This document shows, in pieces, positions 42,222 to 50,854 of a DNA stretch of 64,000 bases. The notes under the pieces are model-generated. The model was not told the origin of the DNA. It saw only the letters and a list, made by a program, of their open reading frames with translations, and ran no database searches. How positions within the stretch are numbered: the stretch's first letter is position 1; each line of letters starts with the position of its first letter. The stretch is from Halobacteriovorax vibrionivorans (GTDB taxonomy: Bacteria > Bdellovibrionota > Bacteriovoracia > Bacteriovoracales > Bacteriovoracaceae). The DNA lies in the NCBI RefSeq assembly GCF_003346865.1, contig NZ_QDKL01000002.1, positions 372,001 to 436,000 on the forward strand. The letters are read 5' to 3'. Both the position numbers and the translations under genes were made by a program.

Positions 42222-42941
42222 ATGAAGTTGATTAATACACTTACTCTTTTATTTCTAATTTTATCTTGTTCATCAAAGTCGTGGAAAGAGACATCACGTG
42301 AAAGTGCAGGAATTGCGCCAAAGGCCAATGAGCTAAAGGAAGATATTGTACAAGTCTATTATGCACGAGCTTTTTCCTGGCGAGGCAACTTTGCTGTTCA
42401 TCCATGGATTGCTTGGAAGAAAGTTGATGAAGAACAATACACTGTAGCGCAAGTTACTTCATGGAATATCAGAAGAGAAGGTAGCGCCATTAGAATTGAA
42501 AAGGACCTTCCTGATCGTTTATGGTTTGATAATATACCAACCCTAGCCTTTGAGGCACGAGGTAAAAAAGCCTCTACCATCATTGAAAAACTAAAGCCTT
42601 TAATTGAAAATTATCCGTATAAAGATCTTTATCGTATTTGGCCTGGACCAAACTCAAATACATTTGTTTCCTATCTAAATCGCAATATCGAAGAATTGGA
42701 TATTGAACTTCCACCTCATGCCATTGGTAAGGATTACCTAGGCACTAATAAATTTATTGCTCCAACAGCATCAAACACTGGCTACACCCTATCGGCCTTT
42801 GGGCTCTTAGGTGTAACATTTGCTAGAGCAGAGGGAATTGAATTCAATCTCCTTGGGTTAAACTTTGGTGTCGACTTTGCTGATCCAGCACTTAAGCTGC
42901 CTTTTGCTGGACGTGTTGGCTATCCAGACCGCTCACTATGA
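42222..42941 (+). CDS. DUF3750 lipoprotein
   Basis: A 239-residue protein with a lipoprotein signal ('LFLILSCSSKSW', probable lipidated Cys17). Seen: DUF3750 blocks 'YYARAFSWRGNFAVHPWIAWK' (core ARAFSWRGNFAVHPWIA), 'DRLWFDNIPTLAFEARGK', 'RIWPGPNSNTFVSYL' and 'HAIGKDYLG'. Known: a bacterial family of unknown function, usually membrane-attached; the conserved W-PGPNSNTF stretch suggests an enzyme with a Cys/Asn-rich site, but no reaction is known. No operon partner is obvious; yjdM follows after 46 bases. Confidence 0.85.
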   Translation: MKLINTLTLLFLILSCSSKSWKETSRESAGIAPKANELKEDIVQVYYARAFSWRGNFAVHPWIAWKKVDEEQYTVAQVTSWNIRREGSAIRIEKDLPDRLWFDNIPTLAFEARGKKASTIIEKLKPLIENYPYKDLYRIWPGPNSNTFVSYLNRNIEELDIELPPHAIGKDYLGTNKFIAPTASNTGYTLSAFGLLGVTFARAEGIEFNLLGLNFGVDFADPALKLPFAGRVGYPDRSL

Positions 42942-42987
42942 TATTTATTATATTTACAAGCGATGGCGTTAGGATTAATCTAATTTC

Positions 42988-43335
42988 ATGACTGAAGAAA
43001 ATCAAAAATGCCCAAAATGTGAGTCTCCATATGCTTACTCAGATGGACAATTATGGAATTGCCCTGAATGTTTTCATGAATGGAGTCTAGATGCTAACAA
43101 TGAAGAAACTGAACAAGAACATCAATTCCTTGATGTTAATGGGGCCCCGCTACAAAATGGCGACTCTGTTACAGTGATTAGAGACCTAAAGGCCGGCAAG
43201 TCCACAATCAAGTCAGGAACAAAAGTAAAAAATATTCGCTTACTTGATGATCCTGTTAACGGACACGATATCTCATGTAAAGTTGATGGCCACGGATCAA
43301 TGTACTTAAAGTGCTCGGTAGTTAAAAAAGCTTAG
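42988..43335 (+). CDS. yjdM: YjdM/PhnA-type zinc-ribbon protein
   Basis: A 115-residue cytoplasmic protein matching E. coli YjdM (111). Seen: a zinc ribbon with CPKC (C9, C12) and 'LWNCPECFHEW', then the PhnA domain 'VNGAPLQNGDSVTVIRDLKAGKS', given by its core GDSVTVIRDLK, and 'GHGSMYLKCSVVKK'. Known: formerly linked with phosphonate use, now of uncertain function. The stop overlaps the convergent egtD stop by four bases. No phosphonate genes are near. Confidence 0.93.
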   Translation: MTEENQKCPKCESPYAYSDGQLWNCPECFHEWSLDANNEETEQEHQFLDVNGAPLQNGDSVTVIRDLKAGKSTIKSGTKVKNIRLLDDPVNGHDISCKVDGHGSMYLKCSVVKKA

Positions 43336-44318
43336 GCTTTTACAACTCTCCATAATGAGTCAATAAAGTATTCATTCTTATCAGTAAAATGTTTTGCGAC
43401 TTGAAAACCACTATCAAAGCACATTGTTTCAATGTCACCTTTTGTATATTTGAAAGAATATTCTAGGTGTAGTGGTTCGAAAGCTTCAAAGTGAAATGCT
43501 TTCTTCAATGACTTTATATAAACTGATTGATCCTTCTTTGGAAGCAAGTAGCTCTCCATTGCTCCTATTTTTGGATTAAATATTCCTACATGCTGGAAAT
43601 TCTCTGGTACAAAATTACCACCTAACTCTTTATTTATACGCTCTAATAGATTTAGATTAAATTCTTTTGTGTACCCACTAGAATCATTATAAGCGGCCGT
43701 GAGTTTCTCAACATCTTTTTTAAGGTCAAAACCAATAAGGGCCATATCATTTGCCTCTAGTCCATTCCACATATGCTGTAAGAAGTAGTGACTTTGATGA
43801 CGATTAAAGTTTCCAATATTTGATCCCAAAAATAAAACAAGCTTACGGTTTCTAGACCTTTCATTAATATAGCGAAGTCCTTCAAAGTATTCTGCGACAA
43901 CACCATGTACTTGAAGATTCTCGTTAGGAGTAATGACTTGTTCAAGTTGCTTCATTGCCTCTGCTGATATATCGATAGGATAATAATTTACTGTTTTCCC
44001 GCTTTCTAGTAATCCTTCAATAATTAATTTACTTTTATGGCCATCTCCAGCACCAAGTTCAACAATATCCACTTCATCTTCTGAAATGATATTAGCAATT
44101 TCTTTATTAGCTTGCTTTAAAATTTCGTACTCAGTACGAGTTAGGTAATAGTCTTCATGTTTAGTTATTTTTTGAAATAACTCACTTCCCTTATCATCAT
44201 AGAAGTATTTAGTTGATAGCATTTTTTCGTCACGACTTAGCCCATTAAGCACATCGAGAGCAAATTGTTCTTTGTCGTTAATATGATTTTCATAATTTAC
44301 TAAATTAGATATTTCCAT
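43332..44318 (-). CDS. egtD: L-histidine N-alpha-methyltransferase
   Basis: A 328-residue protein. Seen: 'LSTKYFYDDKGSELFQKITKH' near residue 35 (core KYFYDDKGSELF), the SAM site 'DIVELGAGDGHKSKLII', 'LFLGSNIGNFNRHQS', 'ALIGFDLKKD' and 'HLEYSFKYTKGDIE', all of EgtD. Known: it trimethylates histidine to hercynine, the first step of ergothioneine synthesis, in the cytoplasm. Its start shares one base with the egtB stop, so they form an operon. Ergothioneine fits the oxidative-defence theme of the window. Confidence 0.93.
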   Translation of the reverse strand: MEISNLVNYENHINDKEQFALDVLNGLSRDEKMLSTKYFYDDKGSELFQKITKHEDYYLTRTEYEILKQANKEIANIISEDEVDIVELGAGDGHKSKLIIEGLLESGKTVNYYPIDISAEAMKQLEQVITPNENLQVHGVVAEYFEGLRYINERSRNRKLVLFLGSNIGNFNRHQSHYFLQHMWNGLEANDMALIGFDLKKDVEKLTAAYNDSSGYTKEFNLNLLERINKELGGNFVPENFQHVGIFNPKIGAMESYLLPKKDQSVYIKSLKKAFHFEAFEPLHLEYSFKYTKGDIETMCFDSGFQVAKHFTDKNEYFIDSLWRVVKA

Positions 44319-45553
44319 TACTTATCCTTGGCAATTCTTATTCCTGAAAACATCCAACGTTGGTGTGGACGATAAAAGTTACGATATGTTTTTCGATAAT
44401 GATTACTTGGAGTACCAAAGCAGCCGCCTCTTAATACAAATTGATTACACATAAATTTCTCATTGTACTCTTCGAGGCTTCCTAGAAATGATTCATAACC
44501 TGGGTATGGAGAATAATGAGAAGATGTCCAATTCCACAATTCATGAGGTCCTTCATCAAGGCCTAATTCGCATTCAAATTCACTAGGTAAACGATAGCCG
44601 GCCCATTTTGAAAAGGCATAAGCCTCATAGTAACTAACATGGCAAACACTTGCATTTGGATCAACTAAGCCTAATCCTCCAAGAGTATACTCAAACCACT
44701 CTCCATCATTTAAAGACCAATACAGTGGTGCTTTTATTTTGTTTTCTTTAACCCAGTCGTGTCCATCACTTGGCCACAGTCGAAAATCTTCATAACCACC
44801 ATCATTAATGAACTCTAAATATTCACTATTAGTAATTAATTGTTGCCTGACAGAGTACGAAAGAATCACTCTTTCATGATTTGGTTTTTCATTATCATAT
44901 GAAAAATCCTGACCATTAAAGCCTACTTGATAAATCCCACCTTCAACATTTTTCCACTGATTCCTTGAGCGAAAAACTTTTAATGGCCAATACTGGTAAT
45001 AAGCAGGATTACAAGGATTCATGGCAAATATATATTTGATATCCATTAGTAATAATTCTTGGTGCTGTTGCTCGTGATTTAAGCCGACCTCAAGTAAGAA
45101 TTCAATTTCTGAAACAGGATCCATATTAGTTAAAACTTCACACATATAGAAATCGACATACTTACGATATTCATAAATCTCATTTACTGTAGGACGAGAT
45201 AGATGTCCCCTCTGCCCTTGCAACCAGTGATTCCCAACGGATTTATAATATGAGTTAAATAAATAAGAATAGCCCTTATTGTATCGCTCATAATTATCGA
45301 GATACTTAGCTAAGATAAACTCTTCAAAAAACCATGTGGTATGAGCAAGGTGCCACTTAGGTGGACTTACTTCTGCACAAGGCTGAACAACATAATCCTC
45401 AATCTCTAAAGGCTTACATATATCTTCCGTTTCCTTTCTTATATTAAGATAGATAGAAGTTATATCATTTTGGATTACGTGAAAGCCAATCTCTCCCTTG
45501 GCCTTATTTATTTTGAATAGATTTTCTGAATTAAAGTTTATAGCTCCCCCCAC
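44318..45553 (-). CDS. egtB: Ergothioneine-type non-heme iron sulfoxide synthase EgtB
   Basis: About 411 residues. Seen: the DinB-like N-terminal domain with iron ligands H71 ('WHLAHTTWFFEEF') and H160/H164 ('NHEQQHQELLL'), and a C-terminal formylglycine-generating-enzyme-like domain with 'GYRLPSEFECELG', 'WNWTSSHYSPYPG' and 'FVLRGGCFGTPSNH'. Known: EgtB joins hercynine to cysteine or gamma-glutamylcysteine using O2. No egtA or egtC is nearby, so a cysteine-using type is possible. The start is unclear: GTG at 45553 has only a weak ribosome-binding site, while GGGGGAG follows just after it. Confidence 0.9.
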   Translation of the reverse strand: MGGAINFNSENLFKINKAKGEIGFHVIQNDITSIYLNIRKETEDICKPLEIEDYVVQPCAEVSPPKWHLAHTTWFFEEFILAKYLDNYERYNKGYSYLFNSYYKSVGNHWLQGQRGHLSRPTVNEIYEYRKYVDFYMCEVLTNMDPVSEIEFLLEVGLNHEQQHQELLLMDIKYIFAMNPCNPAYYQYWPLKVFRSRNQWKNVEGGIYQVGFNGQDFSYDNEKPNHERVILSYSVRQQLITNSEYLEFINDGGYEDFRLWPSDGHDWVKENKIKAPLYWSLNDGEWFEYTLGGLGLVDPNASVCHVSYYEAYAFSKWAGYRLPSEFECELGLDEGPHELWNWTSSHYSPYPGYESFLGSLEEYNEKFMCNQFVLRGGCFGTPSNHYRKTYRNFYRPHQRWMFSGIRIAKDK

Positions 45554-45699
45554 ATTAATTCTCGATGCAATAAAACGCTACCGTGGGAGGGTGATGATAG
45601 AAAGTTAAGAATATTAAAATTTCTTAAAGAATTAATAAAGTTTGAATCAAGCTTCACCCTACTTATAATTTCAAAAAGATCAAAATGGAGACTTTTAAT

Positions 45700-46494
45700 A
45701 TGAAAATTCAAGATAAGTATTCAATTACATTACTATTCCTTTTCTCCTCTCTCATCTTTGCACAAGATAAAAATGAAGTTCAGGACATGTCTGACCCATT
45801 AGCGGTCTATACGCAGGCCGGTATAGGTGCGACTAATAAAGGTTTAAATTTAAAGATAGGTATTTCATACGATACTGGAATTAAAAACCTTATGGGGATG
45901 AATGTAATAGAATTTAAAGGCTCACTTGGAGAAGAACTTGGCTGGGACAAGTCTTCAAAAAGAAGCAATAAGTTAGACAGCTTCCGATTTAGAAATTTCA
46001 AGGCCGACTTAACAACAGGTCGTGGTGCTCAAATTGATATCAATTATAACTTTAAACAATCTTATCTAGCGCAAAGAACAGGAAGTGCATCATATGCGCT
46101 TCTTCAAGCGCTACCAAAGTATTATTTTATCAATCTCTATCCTTTGGCAGGTCTAGGAGTAGACTTTGGAAAAAATGTTGTTGAAGATGATTCAAGTATT
46201 GATAGTGGGTACTCTATCTATGGAGTTAATGCACTTATTGGAATGTATGGAAAGTTTACGTTAACAGAGAAAATATGGCTAAATTATAATCCCTTTTGGC
46301 TAACTGCTGTGAGTGGCTCTAACCTCTATGAAGATAGTGCATATGCTCCAGGAAAAGATAATATTCTCTTACATGAATTTGCAGCAAGCTATCAATTCAC
46401 ACCATGCTTCAACTTACGTTACTTTGCAAATTGGAGTAATTTAGTAGACATAACAGATGGAGATCACCGCATTGAAGCAAATTATCAATTTTAG
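45700..46494 (+). CDS. Secreted, probable outer-membrane beta-barrel protein
   Basis: A 264-residue exported protein with a signal peptide (ending LIFAQ). Seen: alternating polar and hydrophobic strands, aromatic girdles ('YYFINLYPLAGLG', 'IWLNYNPFWL', 'FNLRYFANWS') and a terminal phenylalanine ('EANYQF'), the usual sign for BAM-assembled barrels. The ATG at 45700 has GGAG nine bases upstream and is preferred to one 15 bases earlier. No family is recognised; it might be a small porin or maltoporin-like shell. It stands alone between egtB and yghU. Confidence 0.72.
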   Translation: MKIQDKYSITLLFLFSSLIFAQDKNEVQDMSDPLAVYTQAGIGATNKGLNLKIGISYDTGIKNLMGMNVIEFKGSLGEELGWDKSSKRSNKLDSFRFRNFKADLTTGRGAQIDINYNFKQSYLAQRTGSASYALLQALPKYYFINLYPLAGLGVDFGKNVVEDDSSIDSGYSIYGVNALIGMYGKFTLTEKIWLNYNPFWLTAVSGSNLYEDSAYAPGKDNILLHEFAASYQFTPCFNLRYFANWSNLVDITDGDHRIEANYQF

Positions 46495-46513
46495 TGATCT
46501 CCAAATTTATATT

Positions 46514-47368
46514 TTAATATTCTAACTTAATTTTTTCAAAATCAGCTGAGCTGTGACGTTCATGAAGTTGCTGATCTTCATCTCCCCACGCTCGATTAAC
46601 GACACGGCCTCGCAGTACAGCAGGTCTTTTAATTAATTCATCTGCCCAGCGGATGACATTCTTATACTCATGTACAGATAGAAACTCCGCTGCATCATAT
46701 AGTTTCCCCTTAACAAGTGCCCCATACCAAGGGAAGATGGCCATATCAGCGATAGTATATTCATCTCCTGCAATATACTTATTATTCGCTAATTGTTTGT
46801 CTAATACATCTAATTGTCTCTTTGTTTCCATAGCAAAACGATCAATAGGATATTCAAATTTTTCAGGGGCATATGCATAGAAATGCCCAAAGCCTCCACC
46901 TAAGTAAGGCGCACTTCCCATTTGCCAAAATAACCAATTAAAAGTTTGCGCTCTTTTTATTGGATCTTTAGGAAGGAACTTGCCAAATTTCTCAGATAAG
47001 TAGACAAGGATTGATCCTGATTCAAAAACTCTAATTTCTTCACCATGATTCTTGTCTAAAAGTGCAGGTATTTTAGAGTTTGGATTAATATCGACAAATC
47101 CCGAACCAAATTGATCACCTTCTCCAATATTTATTAGATATGCATCGTATTCGGCCCCTTTAATGCCAAGTTCAAGTAACTCCTCGAACATAATTGTTAC
47201 TTTAACTCCATTAGGAGTCCCTAGTGAATATAATTGAAATTGATGCTCACCTTGTGGGAGCTTCTTTTCTTCTCTCGAACCAGCTGTAGGTCGATTAATA
47301 TTTGCAAACTCACCTCCGTTACCTTCTGAAAAAGTCCAAACCTTAGGTGGTGTATATTTATCACTCAT
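46514..47368 (-). CDS. yghU: Glutathione S-transferase, YghU (nu-class) type
   Basis: A 284-residue protein, the length of E. coli YghU. Seen: 'YTPPKVWTFSEGNGGEFANIN', given by its core PPKVWTF, 'FQLYSLGTPNGVKVTIMFEEL' (core SLGTPNGVKV), 'INPNSKIPALLD', 'VFESGSILVYLSEKFG', and a C-terminal helical domain with 'ADMAIFPWYG'. Known: YghU binds two glutathiones and reduces peroxides and disulfides. It is consistent with thiol defence next to egtBD and the sulfide genes. AAAGGAG precedes the ATG. Confidence 0.94.
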   Translation of the reverse strand: MSDKYTPPKVWTFSEGNGGEFANINRPTAGSREEKKLPQGEHQFQLYSLGTPNGVKVTIMFEELLELGIKGAEYDAYLINIGEGDQFGSGFVDINPNSKIPALLDKNHGEEIRVFESGSILVYLSEKFGKFLPKDPIKRAQTFNWLFWQMGSAPYLGGGFGHFYAYAPEKFEYPIDRFAMETKRQLDVLDKQLANNKYIAGDEYTIADMAIFPWYGALVKGKLYDAAEFLSVHEYKNVIRWADELIKRPAVLRGRVVNRAWGDEDQQLHERHSSADFEKIKLEY

Positions 47369-47538
47369 ATATTCTCCTTTAGATAAATGAAATTTTAATC
47401 ATTATAACATCAATCAATGAGATTGAATGTGAAGCCTTTGTAAAAATCCATACCTAAGAATGTTAAAAATATGATTAAAAGAAGACAAATATTGATACGC
47501 ATCAAATTATAAATATATTTTTATGCTATTCTAGATTT

Positions 47539-48048
47539 ATGAAAAAAATAATCTTTCTAGTACTACTTTCGTTTTCAACTCTAGCTGGGCAAAAAGAGGC
47601 CCTTGAAGCAATTCAAAAAACAGCTATGGCACTAAAAAAAGAGCTTCAATCAGCAATGAAGGTCTCTCCAGTTAATGCCATAGAGGTTTGTAACACAAAG
47701 GCCATGCCCATCACTAAAAAATACCATTCGAAAGGTATTGAGGTCGGACGTGTTAGTCTAAAAAATAGAAATCCAAATAATACAGTAAAAGATTGGATGA
47801 AAGAAACAATTGATGCTTACGAATCAGGATCTAACAAGAAAGGCTATAGCGTTGTTCGAATTAGTAATAATCAATCCGGAATTATAAAACCAATAAAGAC
47901 AATGCCACTTTGTTTAAACTGCCACGGTTCAAATATAAAACCTGAAGTGTCAGCTAGAATTAATAAGCTATATCCTGCAGATAAGGCCACTGGCTATAAA
48001 ACAGGTGATACACGAGGATATTTTTGGGCAACTTTTAAAACAAAATAA
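47539..48048 (+). CDS. Periplasmic DUF3365 c-type heme protein
   Basis: A 169-residue exported protein with a signal peptide (MKKIIFLVLLSFSTLAG). Seen: one heme-binding CLNCH (C125, C128, H129), 'AIEVCNTKAMPITKKY' and 'LYPADKATGYKTGDTRGYFW', which match DUF3365 (Tll0287-like). Known: DUF3365/Tll0287-like domains are heme-based sensors or electron carriers in the periplasm. It is 12 bases upstream of the sulfide:quinone oxidoreductase gene, so it may sense or carry electrons in sulfide oxidation. That role is inferred. Confidence 0.85.
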   Translation: MKKIIFLVLLSFSTLAGQKEALEAIQKTAMALKKELQSAMKVSPVNAIEVCNTKAMPITKKYHSKGIEVGRVSLKNRNPNNTVKDWMKETIDAYESGSNKKGYSVVRISNNQSGIIKPIKTMPLCLNCHGSNIKPEVSARINKLYPADKATGYKTGDTRGYFWATFKTK

Positions 48049-48060
48049 TAGGGATAAAAA

Positions 48061-49242
48061 ATGAATATAGTTATCGTTGGTGGAGGTACAGCTGGTATTA
48101 CAACAGCTGCTAGGTTGAGAAACTCTCTTGATAAATCTTTTGAAATTTCCGTTATCGAGCCTTCTAAGTATCATTACTACCAACCTTACTGGACCCTAAA
48201 CGGTGCTGGAATTGGAACAAAAGAAGAAACTAGAAAGTTAACCAAAGAGGTTATGCCCCACCAAGTTAGCTGGATTCAAGATCGTTGTATTAAAATAAAT
48301 CCTGATAAAAATGAAGTTGAGTGTGAAAAAGAAGGCATTATAAAATACGACATTCTTGTTGTTGCTCCAGGAATTCAAATAAACTGGGATCAAATAAAAG
48401 GACTGAAAGAGGCAATGGGTAAAGACGGCGTTTGCTCTAACTACAGCTATGAATATGTTGATTATACTTGGAAATTCCTACAAGAGCTTGATCATGGTAG
48501 TGCATTATTTACTTTTCCTAACTCTCCTTTAAAGTGTGGTGGTGCCCCACAAAAAATTATGTATCTAGTTGAAGACTATTTAAGAAAGCATGGAAAGCGA
48601 AATAATGTAGAGATAGAATTTACAAGCCCTGGCCAAGCTATCTTTGGGGTTGAGAAATATAAAAAGTCACTTGAGAAGATTATAAAAGAAAGAGATATTA
48701 AAACTCATTTCCAAATAAACCTAGAGCGAATTGACGGAATTAATAAAAAAGCCTTCTTTAGAGATCTTCAAACAAATCAACTCATTGAAAAAGAATATTC
48801 GTTTATTCATGTTGTTCCACCAATGTCAGCACCAGATTTTTTGATAAATAGTAAGCTTTTAGACGAGACTGGTTGGATTGATGTAGACAAGCATACTTTC
48901 CAACATCAAAAATATCAAAATGTATTCTCTTTGGGTGATGTTTCTAATGCACCAACAGCGAAAACTGGTGCAGCAATTAGAAAACAAGCACCTGTGGTAG
49001 CAGAAAATATAGTCAAATTTATTAATAAGAGATCTGACTTTAATAGAGAATATAATGGCTACACGTCATGTCCAATAGTTACAGGATATGGGCAGTTGAT
49101 TCTTGCAGAGTTTGATTACGATGGAAAGCCTTGCGAAACTTTTCCTTTTGATCAGTCTAAGCCTCGCTGGAGTATGTACTTTCTAAAGGCCCATATTCTT
49201 CCACTTGTGTATTGGCATGGAATGTTGAAAGGCAGAATGTAG
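48061..49242 (+). CDS. sqr: Sulfide:quinone oxidoreductase (type II, SQOR-like)
   Basis: A 393-residue FAD protein attached to the inner membrane. Seen: 'IVIVGGGTAGITTAARLR', 'YHYYQPYWTLNGAG', 'GVCSNYSYEYVDYTW', redox C159 in 'SPLKCGGAPQKIMYL' and C337 in 'TSCPIVTGYGQLILAEFDY', both at the places of the human SQOR redox cysteines. Known: it oxidises sulfide to persulfide, passing electrons to quinone and the sulfur to glutathione or another acceptor. A second OsmC converges downstream and yghU lies upstream, so local persulfide handling is plausible. AGGGAT precedes the ATG. Confidence 0.93.
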   Translation: MNIVIVGGGTAGITTAARLRNSLDKSFEISVIEPSKYHYYQPYWTLNGAGIGTKEETRKLTKEVMPHQVSWIQDRCIKINPDKNEVECEKEGIIKYDILVVAPGIQINWDQIKGLKEAMGKDGVCSNYSYEYVDYTWKFLQELDHGSALFTFPNSPLKCGGAPQKIMYLVEDYLRKHGKRNNVEIEFTSPGQAIFGVEKYKKSLEKIIKERDIKTHFQINLERIDGINKKAFFRDLQTNQLIEKEYSFIHVVPPMSAPDFLINSKLLDETGWIDVDKHTFQHQKYQNVFSLGDVSNAPTAKTGAAIRKQAPVVAENIVKFINKRSDFNREYNGYTSCPIVTGYGQLILAEFDYDGKPCETFPFDQSKPRWSMYFLKAHILPLVYWHGMLKGRM

Positions 49243-49243
49243 T

Positions 49244-49678
49244 TTATTTCTTTGCTGTATTCTTAATCTTTGGGTGTAGGCTAAATTCACAATTCATAGA
49301 TTTAGTAACCAGACAATTATCTTTGGCCTTATAGAGTAGCTCTAAATATGGATCGACATTTCCTTCGCAACAAATTTCAAGGTTTACATAGATATCCACT
49401 TTTGTGAAAGCAAAACCTTTTTCAACTTTTTCAAGATGTGCATCGGCCTTAACTTCAATATTGGTCCACGCAAGCTTTTGAAATTGTGCAAATGACTTGA
49501 AAGTAAGTATATAGCAACTTGAAATACTCGCACTAAAAAGATCTTCAGGACTCCACTTATCTTCAACGCCTTGAAACTGAGGAGGAGGAGTAACTGTGAG
49601 AGATTCTTTCTTTTCGGCCGTAAGATTTAATTCAATATTATCGGCTCTACCTGTAGTAACTGTCGTGTAAGTTGCCAA
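49244..49678 (-). CDS. OsmC/Ohr family protein (second copy)
   Basis: A 144-residue protein. Seen: 'DKWSPEDLFSASISSCYILTF' (redox Cys in SSCY) and 'DNCLVTKSMNCEF' with the second cysteine. It aligns closely with the OsmC at 17.2 kb. The start is TTG at 49678 with AGGAG six bases upstream, the site overlapping the perM stop codon, so it is translated as the second gene of a perM-osmC unit. Known: reduces organic hydroperoxides or persulfides. Its place against sqr suggests use on sulfur species; unproven. Confidence 0.86.
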   Translation of the reverse strand: MATYTTVTTGRADNIELNLTAEKKESLTVTPPPQFQGVEDKWSPEDLFSASISSCYILTFKSFAQFQKLAWTNIEVKADAHLEKVEKGFAFTKVDIYVNLEICCEGNVDPYLELLYKAKDNCLVTKSMNCEFSLHPKIKNTAKK

Positions 49679-49687
49679 TATTAACTC

Positions 49688-50755
49688 CTATTCAACAACA
49701 AAATTATATTGATCATGATATATTTCAACTACTGTGAGAAATAAAATTCCTATAATTGGACCATAGAAGATTCCTCCCATACCAAATACTCCCATACCGC
49801 CTATAATCGTTAGAAGAACAAAGGTAGAGTTGATCTTAATTCGGTCGCCAATAAACTTGGGTTTAAACCAATTTTCAACAATAAGTCCAACCAGAGAAGT
49901 AAAGATAAAGAGCCCTACTCCTGCCCCTGTATCACCCGTTAGTACAAGATATAAACTGGCAGGAATCGTTACGATTGATATTCCCACTAATGGAACAAAG
50001 GCCAAAAACACCATGACAACTGTCCATAAGACGATGGATTCAAACCCCGTAAACCAAAGAGCAATACCTGCAAGTACACCTTGAATAACTCCTCCAACAC
50101 CATTACATACCAAAGTTACATAATTCATTTGATTAAATTTTTCTAAAATCTTCTGTTCTTGGTCTGAAGGTAGTGGTGATAGGTCAAATATATAATTTTT
50201 TAAATGCTTTCCTTCAATGAATATACCAAAGACGACAATCATCATAATCGCCAAATCAAATATAAAAGTAATGATATTACCCATAATCGAATTGATACTT
50301 GAAATCACTGTTCCTGAAGCTCCTTTAAGGGCATTTAAAACAGCAGTCTTAACTTGATCCATATCGATATCCATACCAGACATTTGAGAAAAGCTTCTTA
50401 TTAAATCAGCGACGGCCCCTTGTCCAAATAAGAAGTTATCAACTTCGTGATGTGCTAAGGCACTGACAATTCTTTGATATAATGAAACTGCTTCTTTACT
50501 AAGAGCTAGAGCTAAGAATATTAGTGGGATTAGTACAAGTAATGTAATAATCAAAGTCGTAAGGATGGAGCTGGTATAATTTGTAACTTTCCACTTGCTA
50601 ATAATTTTATTTTTTAGTGGATTAAAGACACCGGCTAAAACAAGGCCAAAAATAATTGGTCCAATCATCTGCCTGGCCATCATCCAAACCAAATATCCAA
50701 TTAATAGAAAAAGAAAACCAAAGAATACATAAGTTACATTATATTTATTTTGCAT
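49688..50755 (-). CDS. AI-2E/PerM-family membrane transporter
   Basis: A 355-residue inner-membrane protein with seven to eight helices. Seen: N-terminal paired helices ('VFFGFLFLLIGYLVWMM', 'IGPIIFGLVLAGVFNPL'), a central extracytoplasmic loop (about 90-150), and the conserved C-terminal 'GIPLTIPASLYLVL'-type region ('GISIVTIPASLYLVLTG', 'GLIVENWFKPKFIGDR', 'GGMGVFGMGGIFYGPIIG'). Known: the family includes TqsA (AI-2 export) and Na+/H+ antiporters; the substrate cannot be told from sequence. First gene of a two-gene unit with osmC. Confidence 0.86.
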   Translation of the reverse strand: MQNKYNVTYVFFGFLFLLIGYLVWMMARQMIGPIIFGLVLAGVFNPLKNKIISKWKVTNYTSSILTTLIITLLVLIPLIFLALALSKEAVSLYQRIVSALAHHEVDNFLFGQGAVADLIRSFSQMSGMDIDMDQVKTAVLNALKGASGTVISSINSIMGNIITFIFDLAIMMIVVFGIFIEGKHLKNYIFDLSPLPSDQEQKILEKFNQMNYVTLVCNGVGGVIQGVLAGIALWFTGFESIVLWTVVMVFLAFVPLVGISIVTIPASLYLVLTGDTGAGVGLFIFTSLVGLIVENWFKPKFIGDRIKINSTFVLLTIIGGMGVFGMGGIFYGPIIGILFLTVVEIYHDQYNFVVE

Positions 50756-50800
50756 ATAAATATTGTATGTTTGAATGCCTTAGTGTGCAAATAAAGAATA

Positions 50801-50824
50801 AAAAAAGCCTCCTAAAAAGGAGGC
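50801..50824 (-). terminator. Rho-independent terminator after the Tyr-tail gene
   Basis: GCCTCCT (50807-50813) pairs with AGGAGGC (50818-50824), followed on the minus strand by seven T. It lies about 30 bases past the stop at 50855. Confidence 0.88.
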
Positions 50825-50854
50825 CTCTTTTAACATAATTTTTACGGTTTGATT

